NCBI GenBank assembly: GCA_964525995.1
Contig: CAZGIM010000010.1
Coordinates: 89,700-153,699, forward strand
Direction of reading: 5' to 3'
Length of the DNA: 64,000 nt
Source of the DNA: CAIVAT01 sp964525995
GTDB taxonomy: Bacteria > Bacteroidota > Bacteroidia > Bacteroidales > FEN-979
Shown here: one piece after another, positions 35,112-44,484 of the stretch
Layout of the letters: the number at the start of each line of letters is the position of its first letter
Position numbering within the stretch: the first letter of the stretch is position 1
The notes under the pieces: model-generated
Seen by the model: only the letters and a program-made list of their open reading frames with translations
Database searches by the model: none
What the model was told of the DNA's origin: nothing
Program-made: the position numbers and the translations under genes

Positions 35112-35546
35112 ATGAAACTCAGATTTTTTTCATTGCTTACAACTGTTTTGATCATGGCCACTTCGTGCAAAACCGACCGTGAAACGTTTATTAATGAGAT
35201 CCGCGATGCCGAGGAGTCCTTCGCAAAAATGGCGGCAGAAAAAGGTATACCGGCCGCCTTTTCGTTTTATGCTGCGGAACATGGTGTCATCAGCCGGAGC
35301 GGTAAACTGATCAAAGGCCGAGATTCAATCTTCTATTACTACAACAACCAGAAAGTTCAGGAACCTCAATTAACCTGGAGCCCTGTTTTCATTGATGTTG
35401 CCGGGTCAGGCGATCTCGGTTACACCTACGGAACATACAAATACTCCTTTCGCGATACCACAGGTGTCAGAAAAGAGTACCGGGGCATCTTTCATACGGT
35501 TTGGAAGCGGCAACCGGATGGAAGCTGGCGTTTCGTTTGGGATTAA
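35112..35546 (+). CDS. NTF2-like (DUF4440-type) lipoprotein
   Basis: A 144-residue lipoprotein with lipobox MATSC (Cys19 by my count). The remainder follows the SnoaL/DUF4440 fold: RDAEESFAKMAAEKGIPAAFSFYAAEHG, GRDSIFYYY and GIFHTVWKRQPDGSWRFVWD. These small cone-shaped domains bind ligands or assist isomerases, and no catalytic set is evident. The upstream frame extension lacks a signal peptide, so ATG 35112 is used. Its stop overlaps the convergent gene's stop by four bases. Confidence 0.8.
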   Translation: MKLRFFSLLTTVLIMATSCKTDRETFINEIRDAEESFAKMAAEKGIPAAFSFYAAEHGVISRSGKLIKGRDSIFYYYNNQKVQEPQLTWSPVFIDVAGSGDLGYTYGTYKYSFRDTTGVRKEYRGIFHTVWKRQPDGSWRFVWD

Positions 35547-36070
35547 TCCTTTTCGATTTTAAAAGCATTGAAGATCATATCCATACCTACCTGGGTAGCG
35601 GCATGATACGTAGCTTCTAAAATATCCTTATCGCTCCACCCGAGTTTTCTCAGAGAATCAATTTCAGACCCGGTTATAGAGTTCGAATCCTTTACCACCT
35701 TAAGAATAAAGAGAAGAAGCGCGAGTTCTTTGGCCTCAAGGGGAGCTTTCTCAGGATCACGTCTGATTTCATCGATCTGATCGGGTAAAATTCCATAGTG
35801 AAATAAAATCCCCGTATTGGCGCTTACACAGTAAGCACATTCTTCCTTTACTGAAACCAACAGCCGGATGATAGCAAGGAGTTTTCCGCTCAGGGTTTTA
35901 TGCCGCATGAAAAAACCAAGATTGTTTACCTGAGTCTCAAGAACATGCTCGCTTGAACTGAATATTTTAAAAGCATTGGGAATAAACCCCATTGCGTTGA
36001 TCATGGTTTCATAAATGGAGGCAACCTTTCCGGTAGCCTGATCCTTTTCAATAACGTTAAGTAGTGCCAT
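35543..36070 (-). CDS. Carboxymuconolactone decarboxylase / AhpD-like protein
   Basis: A 175-residue alpha-helical protein of the CMD superfamily, peroxidase-related subgroup. The redox motif is EECAYCVSAN: the two cysteines and preceding glutamates match ExxCxxC, but the histidine that usually follows in AhpD (CxxxH) is Asn. It may therefore work as a disulfide or non-classical peroxidase partner rather than as true AhpD. The ORF is open for 39 codons upstream without family similarity, so ATG 36070 (MALLNVIEKDQ) is chosen. It is divergent from the glycosidase at 36203. Confidence 0.78.
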   Translation of the reverse strand: MALLNVIEKDQATGKVASIYETMINAMGFIPNAFKIFSSSEHVLETQVNNLGFFMRHKTLSGKLLAIIRLLVSVKEECAYCVSANTGILFHYGILPDQIDEIRRDPEKAPLEAKELALLLFILKVVKDSNSITGSEIDSLRKLGWSDKDILEATYHAATQVGMDMIFNAFKIEKD

Positions 36071-36202
36071 AAGCCTGGTTTTGTGTAAATAATAACAGAT
36101 ATAAAATGGATGTAACTTCGGTTCTGATTCTTTATTGTTATGTCTTGAATAATTTTCAAAGAAAAAGCATACCTTCACCCCTCCCATTTTAATCCTGATC
36201 TC

Positions 36203-38350
36203 ATGTTTAAAAAGGTCATCTTCACCGTATTTTTAGGATTTCAGATCGTGTTGCTGTTTGCACAAAACTTCAAGCCTATTGAGGACTACATGCGTATCGA
36301 TGCCCGGGCCGGCGATCCACTGTACACCACTTACGCAGCAGCCATGTCGCGCTCACACCTTTACGGTGACAAGGCATATAAGATGGATTATTATTCCGAT
36401 TGCAGCCCGTTAAGTTATTCATCAGACCATGCCGGGACAATGTTCTGTATCTGGAAGGTCGATCAGGTAGTCATTCCAAGGATCGGTGAATTTAAATCAA
36501 GGCCTGTTGCGTTATTTTCCTTTCCCGATATGGCCATATTGGAGTATGAACCATTCAGGGGAATCCGCGTAAAAGAAACCTTTTTCGTTTACAGTTCTGC
36601 GATTGCGTTAGTCGACATGGAGGTTCGAAACACCGACAAAGTTGTCCATGAAGTTGCGGTTTACCCGATTCTCGATAATGGGACCGATTCTATCACGGTT
36701 CAGGAATATTCCAGGGTTTCGGACGGCTATCTGACCGAACGATATGAAAGTCCTTACAGGCTGATCAGCAGTTTAAAGAGTGAATACGGGTATCCGCAAC
36801 ATGTAAGGGATTTTTTTACATCCGGTTATCCGACCAGCTCGCATGGTGCATACCATGGAAACATGGATTCTTTTTATAATCTGATAAAGACCGACTTTTA
36901 TTCCGATCGCAGAACCGATTCGTTGAAGATGAATGATTCGGGATCGTTCAACTTCATCGCACTTCATCTGAAGAAAAGGTTGAAACCAGGCGAGGTCGTC
37001 ACCTTCAGGTATCTGAGGGGATGTCAGGATCTGAAATCTGATCTCAGGGATATGGTTCGTGAAGTGGATTCTGTTAAAGATTTGATGCTGAAGACCTATT
37101 ATGAGGATAATCTGATTCTGTTTTCCAAAATTCCGAAGATAAGGTTTAAATCAACCGATGAAAAGATAACCTATATCAGCGCCTTCAACCTGGCCCGCGG
37201 CTGTATGTACCCTCCTTCGGGAAAAACTTCTTACAATTTTTATGTATTCTCCCGAAATCCGTTATGGGGATGGGGGCACGGACATCAGGTGCTTCACGAG
37301 TCACTTTCAATGATGGCCTATGCTTACCTGGATCCCGTTTCGGCAGAAGGGTCTCAGCGGGTCTATATCGAACAGCAACGCGATGACGGATTGATAGCCT
37401 ATCGTCACGGTCCACGGGGATTACAGGATTATCCGCATAAGGACATGAGCACGACATCGGCGCCATTTTTCAGCTGGATCAATCTGGAAGTGTATAAAGC
37501 AGGTAAAAACAAGCGTTTTCTTAACGACGCCTATGTTTCGGGATGCAGGTATATGGAGTGGTTAATGAAAAACAGGGATACGGATCAGGATGGCACGTAT
37601 GAATGGGGCCCATATGGGATAATCGAGAATGTCAGGGACTGGTATAATGCGGTGTTCCAGGTGTCGGCCGAACGCTATCTCGACGTGGATAAAGAGGACA
37701 TTTCGGATGAGCTTGAATGTCTGGATCTGACCCTCATGATGATCAAAGAGGCACGTAGCCTGTCGTTGATGGCAAAGGAGCTGGGATTGAGTGATGGGGT
37801 GCGGAAATGGAAGGAGATGGCCGACCGTACTTCAGTTCTGGTCAATGAACGGATGTGGGATGATTCCTCTCATTTTTACTATTCGATCAATAAACAGGAT
37901 CACTCCTTCCGTTTCATGACCCGCGATCTCAGACGGCAGGAGATCATCGGATTCCTCGCATTATGGGCCGGGGCCGCGCCCAAAGAGCGGGCTGATCAAC
38001 TTGTTGCAACCCTGACCGATACCACCAAATTCTGGCGGCGGTATGGTGTTCCGACTTTATCGGCTCAGGATCCGTGGTACAGTCCTTATGTGGACTATTG
38101 TTGTAAATGGAACGGCCCGGTTTGGTTGTTGTGGGACTACATGGTTTACCAGGGTTTGCAAAACTACGGATATACCAAAGAAGCTCAGGAACTGGCAAAC
38201 AGAATGATCCGGTGTGCCGTAGTACAGCTTTCGAAAAACCATAACTTCTGGGAGTCCTATTCTCCTGATAATGAAGTCCTGAATTGCCCGTCAAACTACA
38301 TCTGGGATTCAATTCTGGCGAAATTGTTGATCGATGAAAATCATAAGTAG
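36203..38350 (+). CDS. Exported (alpha/alpha)6-barrel glycosidase, GH63/trehalase-like
   Basis: A 715-residue exported protein (signal peptide MFKKVIFTVFLGFQIVLLFA, cut near QNF). The catalytic-like barrel spans about residues 300-710: LWGWGHGHQVLHESLSMM, QQRDDGLIAYRHGPRG, DGTYEWGPYG, WNGPVWLLWDYMVYQGL and FWESYSPDNE. The last two are the late-barrel motifs seen in GH37, GH63 and mannosylglycerate hydrolase-like enzymes, with the final glutamate as a possible base. It starts a three-gene run with the GH172-like and CAP-SPOR genes. Substrate is probably an alpha-linked glucoside or mannoside. Confidence 0.75.
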   Translation: MFKKVIFTVFLGFQIVLLFAQNFKPIEDYMRIDARAGDPLYTTYAAAMSRSHLYGDKAYKMDYYSDCSPLSYSSDHAGTMFCIWKVDQVVIPRIGEFKSRPVALFSFPDMAILEYEPFRGIRVKETFFVYSSAIALVDMEVRNTDKVVHEVAVYPILDNGTDSITVQEYSRVSDGYLTERYESPYRLISSLKSEYGYPQHVRDFFTSGYPTSSHGAYHGNMDSFYNLIKTDFYSDRRTDSLKMNDSGSFNFIALHLKKRLKPGEVVTFRYLRGCQDLKSDLRDMVREVDSVKDLMLKTYYEDNLILFSKIPKIRFKSTDEKITYISAFNLARGCMYPPSGKTSYNFYVFSRNPLWGWGHGHQVLHESLSMMAYAYLDPVSAEGSQRVYIEQQRDDGLIAYRHGPRGLQDYPHKDMSTTSAPFFSWINLEVYKAGKNKRFLNDAYVSGCRYMEWLMKNRDTDQDGTYEWGPYGIIENVRDWYNAVFQVSAERYLDVDKEDISDELECLDLTLMMIKEARSLSLMAKELGLSDGVRKWKEMADRTSVLVNERMWDDSSHFYYSINKQDHSFRFMTRDLRRQEIIGFLALWAGAAPKERADQLVATLTDTTKFWRRYGVPTLSAQDPWYSPYVDYCCKWNGPVWLLWDYMVYQGLQNYGYTKEAQELANRMIRCAVVQLSKNHNFWESYSPDNEVLNCPSNYIWDSILAKLLIDENHK

Positions 38351-38376
38351 TACATTTGCATGGTGACCGAACTTCT

Positions 38377-39864
38377 ATGAAAAGGAACATCCTTCAATTA
38401 CCGGCGGTTTTCGGACTGCTTTTTCTTCTGCTTTCCGGTTGTAATCCGGTAAACAGAACCGATATTCCACATTTAATTTCACCCTCTGCCCTACCCTACC
38501 TCAAGAACAGTAAGATGATCCAGGTTTCAAGTTACGATACATCGGGAGGAAACCAGGACAGGATCACCATTCCTGCCGGGAAAAAGGCCACTATCCTTGA
38601 TGTTGAAGGTCCGGGGATGATCGTAAGAATCTGGTTCTCGGTTGAATCGCCCGACCCCTATTACCTGCGGCGTTTGGTTTTGAGAATGTTCTGGGATAAT
38701 GAAACCAAACCCTCTGTTGAAGTTCCGATTGGCGACTTCTTCGGATGCGGATTTAAGTACGTGGGATATGCCTCACAGTATCTTGGTATGACCGGCAACG
38801 GATTTGTCTGTTATTTCCCAATGCCTTTTGAACGACAGGCCCGGATTGAAATTCTCAATGAGACCCGTTATGAGGTTCCCGGGTTATTTTATCAAATAAA
38901 TTATCAAAAATTTGAAGGTGCCCTTGATTCGGATGTCGCCTATTTCCATGCTTTCTGGAACCGTAGTGTGACTACTCGCTACGATTCGAATTACACGTTG
39001 TTAAAGACTGAGGGGAAAGGGCATGTTGTGGGCGTCAACATGAATATCCAGTCATATGACGGTACCCTTGATTTTCTTGACGGTGATGAGATGATTTATG
39101 TTGACGGAGAGAAAAAACCCTCGATCAGAGGTACCGGAACTGCTGATTTTTTCTCAGGCGGATTAAATTTTTCAGCCGGAACCTACAACACACCTTTTAA
39201 TGGTTTGATTTTTAAAGATGACTCTGCGGGACAGGTAGCTGCCTATCGGCTGTTTATTTCAGATCAGATCTCCTTTAAAAAGAATATCAGGGTAACAATG
39301 GAGCACGGGCACGGAAACAAGCGTACCGCTGATTACAGCTCCACCGTTTACTGGTACCATATGGAATCGCATGCTCCTGTTCCGGCCCTCCCAAAAGCCG
39401 GACAACGGATTCCGTTAAGGATGGTAAAACCCGTCGGAATGATTGAAGCAGAATCTTTAACCATCCATTCGGGCGGTCTCCGATCGAAAGTTATGGATAT
39501 GTCGGATGAAGGCGCCGACTGGAGTGGTAACCACCAGCTATTTATTGAAGCCAGGAATCAGACCGATTTTGAACTGCTCATAACCAGGAAAAAACCTGGA
39601 AAATACATTATTGACTTGTATTACACGGTCGGACCAGTTTACGGCAATGCTGATGTCTATGTGAACGGGACCAAATCGGGCTCGGTTTTAGGGTATTCAC
39701 CCTATTTATTACCCATGGGCAAAATCAGACTGGAGGGCAGCCCGACCAGTGACGGAGTGATAAACATTAAATTCAGGATAACTGGGAAAGACCCATCGTC
39801 GAATGGTTTTAATGAGGGTATCGACGGAGTTTTTTTATCACCCATTTCGTCAAATAAATTGTAA
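38377..39864 (+). CDS. DUF2961 (GH172-type) lipoprotein
   Basis: A 495-residue lipoprotein with lipobox LLSGC. The DUF2961 core is clear: LDVEGPGMIVRIWFS near the start, SVEVPIGDFFGCGFK, YFPMPFERQARIEI and GTGTADFFSGG. Members of this family, now GH172, include difructose-anhydride and arabinofuranoside-active enzymes that work as trimers or hexamers. The C-terminal 120 residues (GMIEAESL to the end) form a separate beta-sandwich like a carbohydrate-binding module. It follows the GH63-like gene by 26 bases. The first in-frame ATG (38356) would spoil the signal peptide. Confidence 0.82.
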   Translation: MKRNILQLPAVFGLLFLLLSGCNPVNRTDIPHLISPSALPYLKNSKMIQVSSYDTSGGNQDRITIPAGKKATILDVEGPGMIVRIWFSVESPDPYYLRRLVLRMFWDNETKPSVEVPIGDFFGCGFKYVGYASQYLGMTGNGFVCYFPMPFERQARIEILNETRYEVPGLFYQINYQKFEGALDSDVAYFHAFWNRSVTTRYDSNYTLLKTEGKGHVVGVNMNIQSYDGTLDFLDGDEMIYVDGEKKPSIRGTGTADFFSGGLNFSAGTYNTPFNGLIFKDDSAGQVAAYRLFISDQISFKKNIRVTMEHGHGNKRTADYSSTVYWYHMESHAPVPALPKAGQRIPLRMVKPVGMIEAESLTIHSGGLRSKVMDMSDEGADWSGNHQLFIEARNQTDFELLITRKKPGKYIIDLYYTVGPVYGNADVYVNGTKSGSVLGYSPYLLPMGKIRLEGSPTSDGVINIKFRITGKDPSSNGFNEGIDGVFLSPISSNKL

Positions 39865-39879
39865 TAAACGGGAGAACAA

Positions 39880-40878
39880 ATGATGAAAATCATTTATCAA
39901 ATGCCGGTTTACATCCTGATGCTGATCTTTTTGTTAGGGCAACTTCCTGCTCCGGCATCGGGTCAACCCAACATGAAAGGGAACCTCATTCCGGCTAATT
40001 TCTGTATCGGGAGCAAGGAAATGAAACTGTGCCAGATGATCAACGAATACAGAAGTATCTTTGAATTACCAGCGATACCGTTATCGAAATCATTATGCTA
40101 TACAGCATCACTTCATGCAAAAGATCTCTTTCTTCATCATCCCGACCAAGGAGCCTGTAACTTTCATTCATGGTCGGATAAGGGATTTTGGAAGCCCTTT
40201 TGTTACCCTGGTGACGAGGATAAAAAGAATTCGGTTTGGGACAAACCTAAAGAGGTGACCCGTTATCCTGCGAAAGGATATGAAATTGTTTATTGGGAAA
40301 ACGAAGTCCCTGATATCGACAGCATTCTTTCGGTATGGAAGACCGAGAGCTATTTTAATGATTTCCTGATGAACACCGGGAAGTGGGAAGGGAAAAAATG
40401 GAATGCGATAGGATTGGCTATCTATGAAAATTTTGCCTGTGCCTGGTTTGGTGAAGCCACGGATCCTGAAGGTCCGCCCTGGGTTTGTGGGAATCCGCCT
40501 GTTATTAGAGGTGCCGATGCTGCTCAAACAAGTCCTCGACCGGTAAGTAAAGTGTCGAAAGTAAAAACAAAAAATGATAGTGTTGTAGAATTACCCCAAG
40601 CACCCGGTATCACCGGGAAAGGAGACTCAACCAAAGTTTTCAGACCTGACAGTACATTCACCTACTACATCATCGTCAGGACCAACGTTTCAAAGAAACT
40701 GGCTGAACAAATTTTTAATGATTATAAATCGAAAGGACACAACAATGCCAGGGTCATCGAAAAGAATGGTAAAATCCGGATTTCAGTTTATGAAACTAAA
40801 GACCGGTTGGAAGCACTGACAAAATTGAAGGAGGTTAGGAAGACCCTTGTCAAAGATGCCTGGTTACTGAAAGAGTGA
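39880..40878 (+). CDS. Exported CAP (SCP/PR1) protein with C-terminal SPOR domain
   Basis: A 332-residue exported protein (signal peptide ending PAPASGQ). Residues about 50-200 form a CAP domain: INEYRSIFELPAIPLSKSL, the His-bearing SLHAKDLF, and WNAIGLAIYENFACAWFG. Residues about 255-332 (TYYIIVRTNVSKKLAEQIF) are a SPOR peptidoglycan-binding module. Between them is a charged linker. It would sit on denuded peptidoglycan glycans in the periplasm. It is the last of a three-gene plus-strand run, 15 bases after the GH172-like gene, and its link to glycan use is unclear. Confidence 0.8.
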   Translation: MMKIIYQMPVYILMLIFLLGQLPAPASGQPNMKGNLIPANFCIGSKEMKLCQMINEYRSIFELPAIPLSKSLCYTASLHAKDLFLHHPDQGACNFHSWSDKGFWKPFCYPGDEDKKNSVWDKPKEVTRYPAKGYEIVYWENEVPDIDSILSVWKTESYFNDFLMNTGKWEGKKWNAIGLAIYENFACAWFGEATDPEGPPWVCGNPPVIRGADAAQTSPRPVSKVSKVKTKNDSVVELPQAPGITGKGDSTKVFRPDSTFTYYIIVRTNVSKKLAEQIFNDYKSKGHNNARVIEKNGKIRISVYETKDRLEALTKLKEVRKTLVKDAWLLKE

Positions 40879-40888
40879 ATGATCAGCA

Positions 40889-43717
40889 TCATTCGCAATC
40901 TTTTACACATCTGAACCCCACTGTGGCGTTTCGGTTCAGACCAGGTGCAATGAGCAACAGCATTTCAGGGTGATATGCCGGAAGTGGCCCACCAGTTACA
41001 TACCAAATACTCTGTGTCGGATGATAATAACTTCCTCCTCTGATGATGTTGAAATAGTATGCCCTATTGTCATAGATGTCATTTGTCATTTGCCACACAT
41101 TCCCGATCATATCCTGAACCCCGAAAGAACTTGCACCTTCAGGGAACTGATTAACAGCAGTTAAAAGATTCAGGTTATTGTTACAACGGTTTTCAAGCAT
41201 TTTATTACCCCAGGGATATTTTCTCATGTCGAAACCCTGAGCGGCATACTGCCATTCAATTTCTGATGGTAATCGTTTATCATTCCAATTGGCATAAGCC
41301 TTTGCATCTTCCAAATCAACATAGACCACCGGAAAATTTTCAGTGCCAGCCCTTGGTTTTCCATTCAACCAATGCTTTAAGTAATTTGATGTATCTTTAG
41401 GTATATAATTACTTTCAATCACAAAATTATAATACTGTGCATTGGTAACCGGAAAACGATCCATGTAGAATTTATTCATTATAACCTGCAGGGTGTCGGA
41501 GAAATCGGGAAAAGCGATGAACGGTTCGAGTGTGGAGGAATCGCGTTGTGTATAAAAATTAAAAGTTCCGGCTGGAATTTCCACCATATCCGCCGGGATG
41601 TTCGCGGAACCTTCTGTTTTCCGGACAGTGCTGATCAGTTCGGGGATGTCCTGTCGGAGAAGGAGGACCCGTTCATCCAGCAGTTCCCGGTCGGAGAATA
41701 ACTGAAGGACTAATTTCTTCGCAGTTTTCAACCCGAGCGACCTGATATCTACCGTCGATCCGGCAGGTGAGAATTCAAAGATTTTCGAATGATAATCCGG
41801 ATTTCCTGCTGTCAGTACAATTCGGGAACCAGTATTTGCAGAGATTTTTAACAAATGCCCCTGAAGATCAGCCCGAAGTTGTTTTTTAAAGACAGCAAGG
41901 CAGCCTACATTTCCCTCTCTTCTTGTATGAAGCCAACTCTGGTTGAATGACTCAATGTCGACGGGGAGATAAACCTTTCCATTAAAATTTACCGTATCAA
42001 TTTCGAGGTGATTCCACAGGTCGACAAAATGCAATTCTGAATTTATCTTTTGCCTTGTTGACTCAATTTCATGCAACGGAAATTCAAACAACGGTCCTTT
42101 GAAGCCCTGAGGTTTCAGACTGAAAATGGTGAAAAGTATTTTTTGATCTGATTTCCAAAAATTTACATAGATCGAATCGGTCATCGTGGGAATCAACGGG
42201 ACCCAATTATAATTATGAAGGACGGAATTATTTTCACGGAGAATCCGGAGTGTTCTGCCCAGGTATGCATAGTCCTCTCCTATCCAATCAGGACGACCCG
42301 GTCGCATGGTATTCACCTCAACCCCATAGCCATTGAAAAATGAGACCGCTATTTCCCTGTGAAGCCTGTCATCTGCTAACTGAAGCACCCTGAAAACAGC
42401 AAAATCAGGTTTGATCAGTTTGTTCAGATTAAGCGGTGGTGGCATTACCAGGGCATCATGAACCCTTCCGCTTACAATCCCGGGCATATCTTTGGGAACC
42501 GCCATTCCTTCACTATACATAATAACGCCCGGTTTCACCCTATCAGCAGTTTCCTGCAAATCCCGACTGGATTCTCCTTTGGTGTCAAGTACCACCCCAT
42601 CGGCATCGGTAGCCCTGAGCAGTTCCTCCATACCAAATAGCTGATCTTCCTTCCGGGTACCTTCATCCCAGGGATTATAGGATATGAAATATTTCTTACC
42701 GAGCCGATGGACAAAGTCGGCCTGGCATTTCAATTCCGGTAATCCACCTGGTAAATCACGGTACATATCCCACTGATTCCGCGGATCAAGCCCGAGTCTT
42801 GGCCAGGTCGGCCACAAAGTGAATATGTCATACCCCCCGGTCAACGAATCAAACTCGGTAAAATTCTCATAAAAAGTAAAACATTGTTGTTCGTAATCAT
42901 AAAACTTTTTATCCCAGGCGAACTGAAGCAACATAAAATAGGTATTTTTCATCCATCCCAGGTCATCTCTTTGGAAAAGCCTGTTATCAAATGTTTTCAG
43001 GTCATAAAGCCACCGTTCCTGAAACATCATTTTCATTCCCTTATGCCAATCACCCGAATGAATATCAAACCACAGGTAATATTCAGCCCATCCGCCTGGC
43101 TTCAGGGTCACCCTCCAGCGATCAATCGCTGTTCTTTCTTTATCCCTTTGACCTCTTCTGGATAAAGCTGTCAATGAAATTGTATCATCCAATATGATAT
43201 CTGTAAACCCGAGGTGCCAGGCATTATCTGGTAAAACCACTCCGACCGGTCCGAAACCGGGGCGGTACAGGACTGACCGACACAGGTATCCGGGCCACTC
43301 CTTCGAACCTTCAGCAGTGATATAAGCCCTGTCATCACCCTTTCCCAATGGGATTAAATTCTCGATGGAATGATCACTTCGTCCAACATTCAGAAAGTGC
43401 AAAATGTACTTTAATCCGGGTCTGAAACCCTGGTCCAATACCATCCATCCGATGATGGAATCATTCAGATTAAAGTGAATGGTATCATGGATCACCTGCC
43501 ATTCGGCCAAAGCGGAACTGTAGTCCTTATCATCAATGAAAGCTGTAAAAAATTGTAATCTATATTTATTTATGTCAATGATATGACTATCAATACCTAA
43601 ACTTTTTATTGATAATCCATTGCGATCTGTAAAAGGAATGAAAAGTTCCCGGGATTGAGAACAAACCGACAAGGCGCCCAGGTTGATAAAGAGCAACAAG
43701 AGAAGGTTTTTAACCAT
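40889..43717 (-). CDS. Exported TIM-barrel glycosidase-like protein fused to a SUMF1/FGE-sulfatase domain
   Basis: A 942-residue exported protein. The N-terminal beta-domain (about 25-230) and a central barrel (about 250-540) resemble clan-D type glycosidases; DADGVVLDTKGES and VIMYSEG supply candidate nucleophile and acid residues. Residues about 690-942 are a SUMF1/formylglycine-generating-enzyme fold: MVEIPAGTF, MDRFPVTNAQYYNFV, RLPSEIEWQYAAQG, YPWGN, GNVWQM, IRGGSYY and VGFRCVKD. The active-site cysteine pair of true FGE is not visible, so this module is more likely lectin-like or an altered oxygenase. It is last in an operon with the symporter, small membrane and alkyltransferase genes. 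Confidence 0.75.
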   Translation of the reverse strand: MVKNLLLLLFINLGALSVCSQSRELFIPFTDRNGLSIKSLGIDSHIIDINKYRLQFFTAFIDDKDYSSALAEWQVIHDTIHFNLNDSIIGWMVLDQGFRPGLKYILHFLNVGRSDHSIENLIPLGKGDDRAYITAEGSKEWPGYLCRSVLYRPGFGPVGVVLPDNAWHLGFTDIILDDTISLTALSRRGQRDKERTAIDRWRVTLKPGGWAEYYLWFDIHSGDWHKGMKMMFQERWLYDLKTFDNRLFQRDDLGWMKNTYFMLLQFAWDKKFYDYEQQCFTFYENFTEFDSLTGGYDIFTLWPTWPRLGLDPRNQWDMYRDLPGGLPELKCQADFVHRLGKKYFISYNPWDEGTRKEDQLFGMEELLRATDADGVVLDTKGESSRDLQETADRVKPGVIMYSEGMAVPKDMPGIVSGRVHDALVMPPPLNLNKLIKPDFAVFRVLQLADDRLHREIAVSFFNGYGVEVNTMRPGRPDWIGEDYAYLGRTLRILRENNSVLHNYNWVPLIPTMTDSIYVNFWKSDQKILFTIFSLKPQGFKGPLFEFPLHEIESTRQKINSELHFVDLWNHLEIDTVNFNGKVYLPVDIESFNQSWLHTRREGNVGCLAVFKKQLRADLQGHLLKISANTGSRIVLTAGNPDYHSKIFEFSPAGSTVDIRSLGLKTAKKLVLQLFSDRELLDERVLLLRQDIPELISTVRKTEGSANIPADMVEIPAGTFNFYTQRDSSTLEPFIAFPDFSDTLQVIMNKFYMDRFPVTNAQYYNFVIESNYIPKDTSNYLKHWLNGKPRAGTENFPVVYVDLEDAKAYANWNDKRLPSEIEWQYAAQGFDMRKYPWGNKMLENRCNNNLNLLTAVNQFPEGASSFGVQDMIGNVWQMTNDIYDNRAYYFNIIRGGSYYHPTQSIWYVTGGPLPAYHPEMLLLIAPGLNRNATVGFRCVKDCE

Positions 43718-43719
43718 GA

Positions 43720-44211
43720 TCAGGCTTTTCCGTAAAAGAGATCCCGCTGGGTGAAAGCATGTTCATGTTCGAGCAGCCATTTTTTTCGTTTCAGTCCGGC
43801 ACGATAACCGACCAGTTTTCCATCGTGACCGATGACCCTGTGACATGGAATAATGACCGGGATGGGGTTGCTGCCATTGGCATGCCCAACTGCTCTTAAT
43901 GCGTGTATATTGCCAATCTTCCGGGCCAGATCGATGTAGGTTAGCGTACTGCCATAAGGTATTTTAAGCAGTTCATCCCAAACCCTAAGCTGAAAATCTG
44001 TTCCTGTAAGATCAAACTTGAGGTCGAAGTGATGGCGGATTCCGTGAAAATATTCTTCCAACTGGTTCACACTTTCTTTCAACACGACCGGTGTACGTGT
44101 AATTTTTACACGAAAATCAAGAAACTGGAGATGTCGGATTCCTTTTTCCGAGCCTTCTATTTCCACATACCCAATAGGGGTTTTGAGAAAGGCTCTCTGG
44201 ATCGGGTTCAT
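43720..44211 (-). CDS. ogt: Methylated-DNA-protein cysteine methyltransferase
   Basis: A DNA-repair protein that removes alkyl groups from O6-alkylguanine in a single suicidal transfer. The active-site cysteine is in PVIIPCHRVIG, the helix-turn-helix DNA-binding segment is IPYGSTLTYIDLARKIG, and HALRAVGHANGSNP fits the Arg-finger and Asn-hinge region. ATG 44211 (MNPIQRAF) is preferred to the upstream extension because it gives the usual length of about 163. It lies one base after the small membrane gene and two before the glycosidase/SUMF1 gene, an unexpected operon position for a repair enzyme. Confidence 0.92.
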   Translation of the reverse strand: MNPIQRAFLKTPIGYVEIEGSEKGIRHLQFLDFRVKITRTPVVLKESVNQLEEYFHGIRHHFDLKFDLTGTDFQLRVWDELLKIPYGSTLTYIDLARKIGNIHALRAVGHANGSNPIPVIIPCHRVIGHDGKLVGYRAGLKRKKWLLEHEHAFTQRDLFYGKA

Positions 44212-44212
44212 A

Positions 44213-44425
44213 TCAGGTGTGTTTTGACTTTTTGCTCTTCCAGGCAAAAAACAACATGATTCCTCCGAACAGCAACATACCGATGCCAGACCACAAGTTC
44301 ACATTGATCCCAAGAGAACGGGAATAGAGCATGGCATCAGAACTGGTAAAAAGGCCGTAAATTGTAAGGAACAATCCCAGGATGCTGAACATCAAACCAA
44401 TCGGAAATTTTATATCTATGCCCAT
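44213..44425 (-). CDS. Small two-helix membrane protein linked to the symporter
   Basis: A 70-residue protein with two transmembrane helices (about 10-26 and 44-63) and a basic C-terminal tail KSKKSKHT. The sequence is not recognised as an enzyme. It lies between the symporter (59 bases upstream) and the alkyltransferase (one base downstream). I recall similar two-helix proteins next to SSS transporters in Bacteroidota, so a small accessory subunit is a reasonable guess. Confidence in the gene is good, in the role low. Confidence 0.75.
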   Translation of the reverse strand: MGIDIKFPIGLMFSILGLFLTIYGLFTSSDAMLYSRSLGINVNLWSGIGMLLFGGIMLFFAWKSKKSKHT

Positions 44426-44484
44426 CTGAATCTTTAGCTTAAAAATATTGAAGGTTACGATAATTTAATATTTATAAATTCTAC

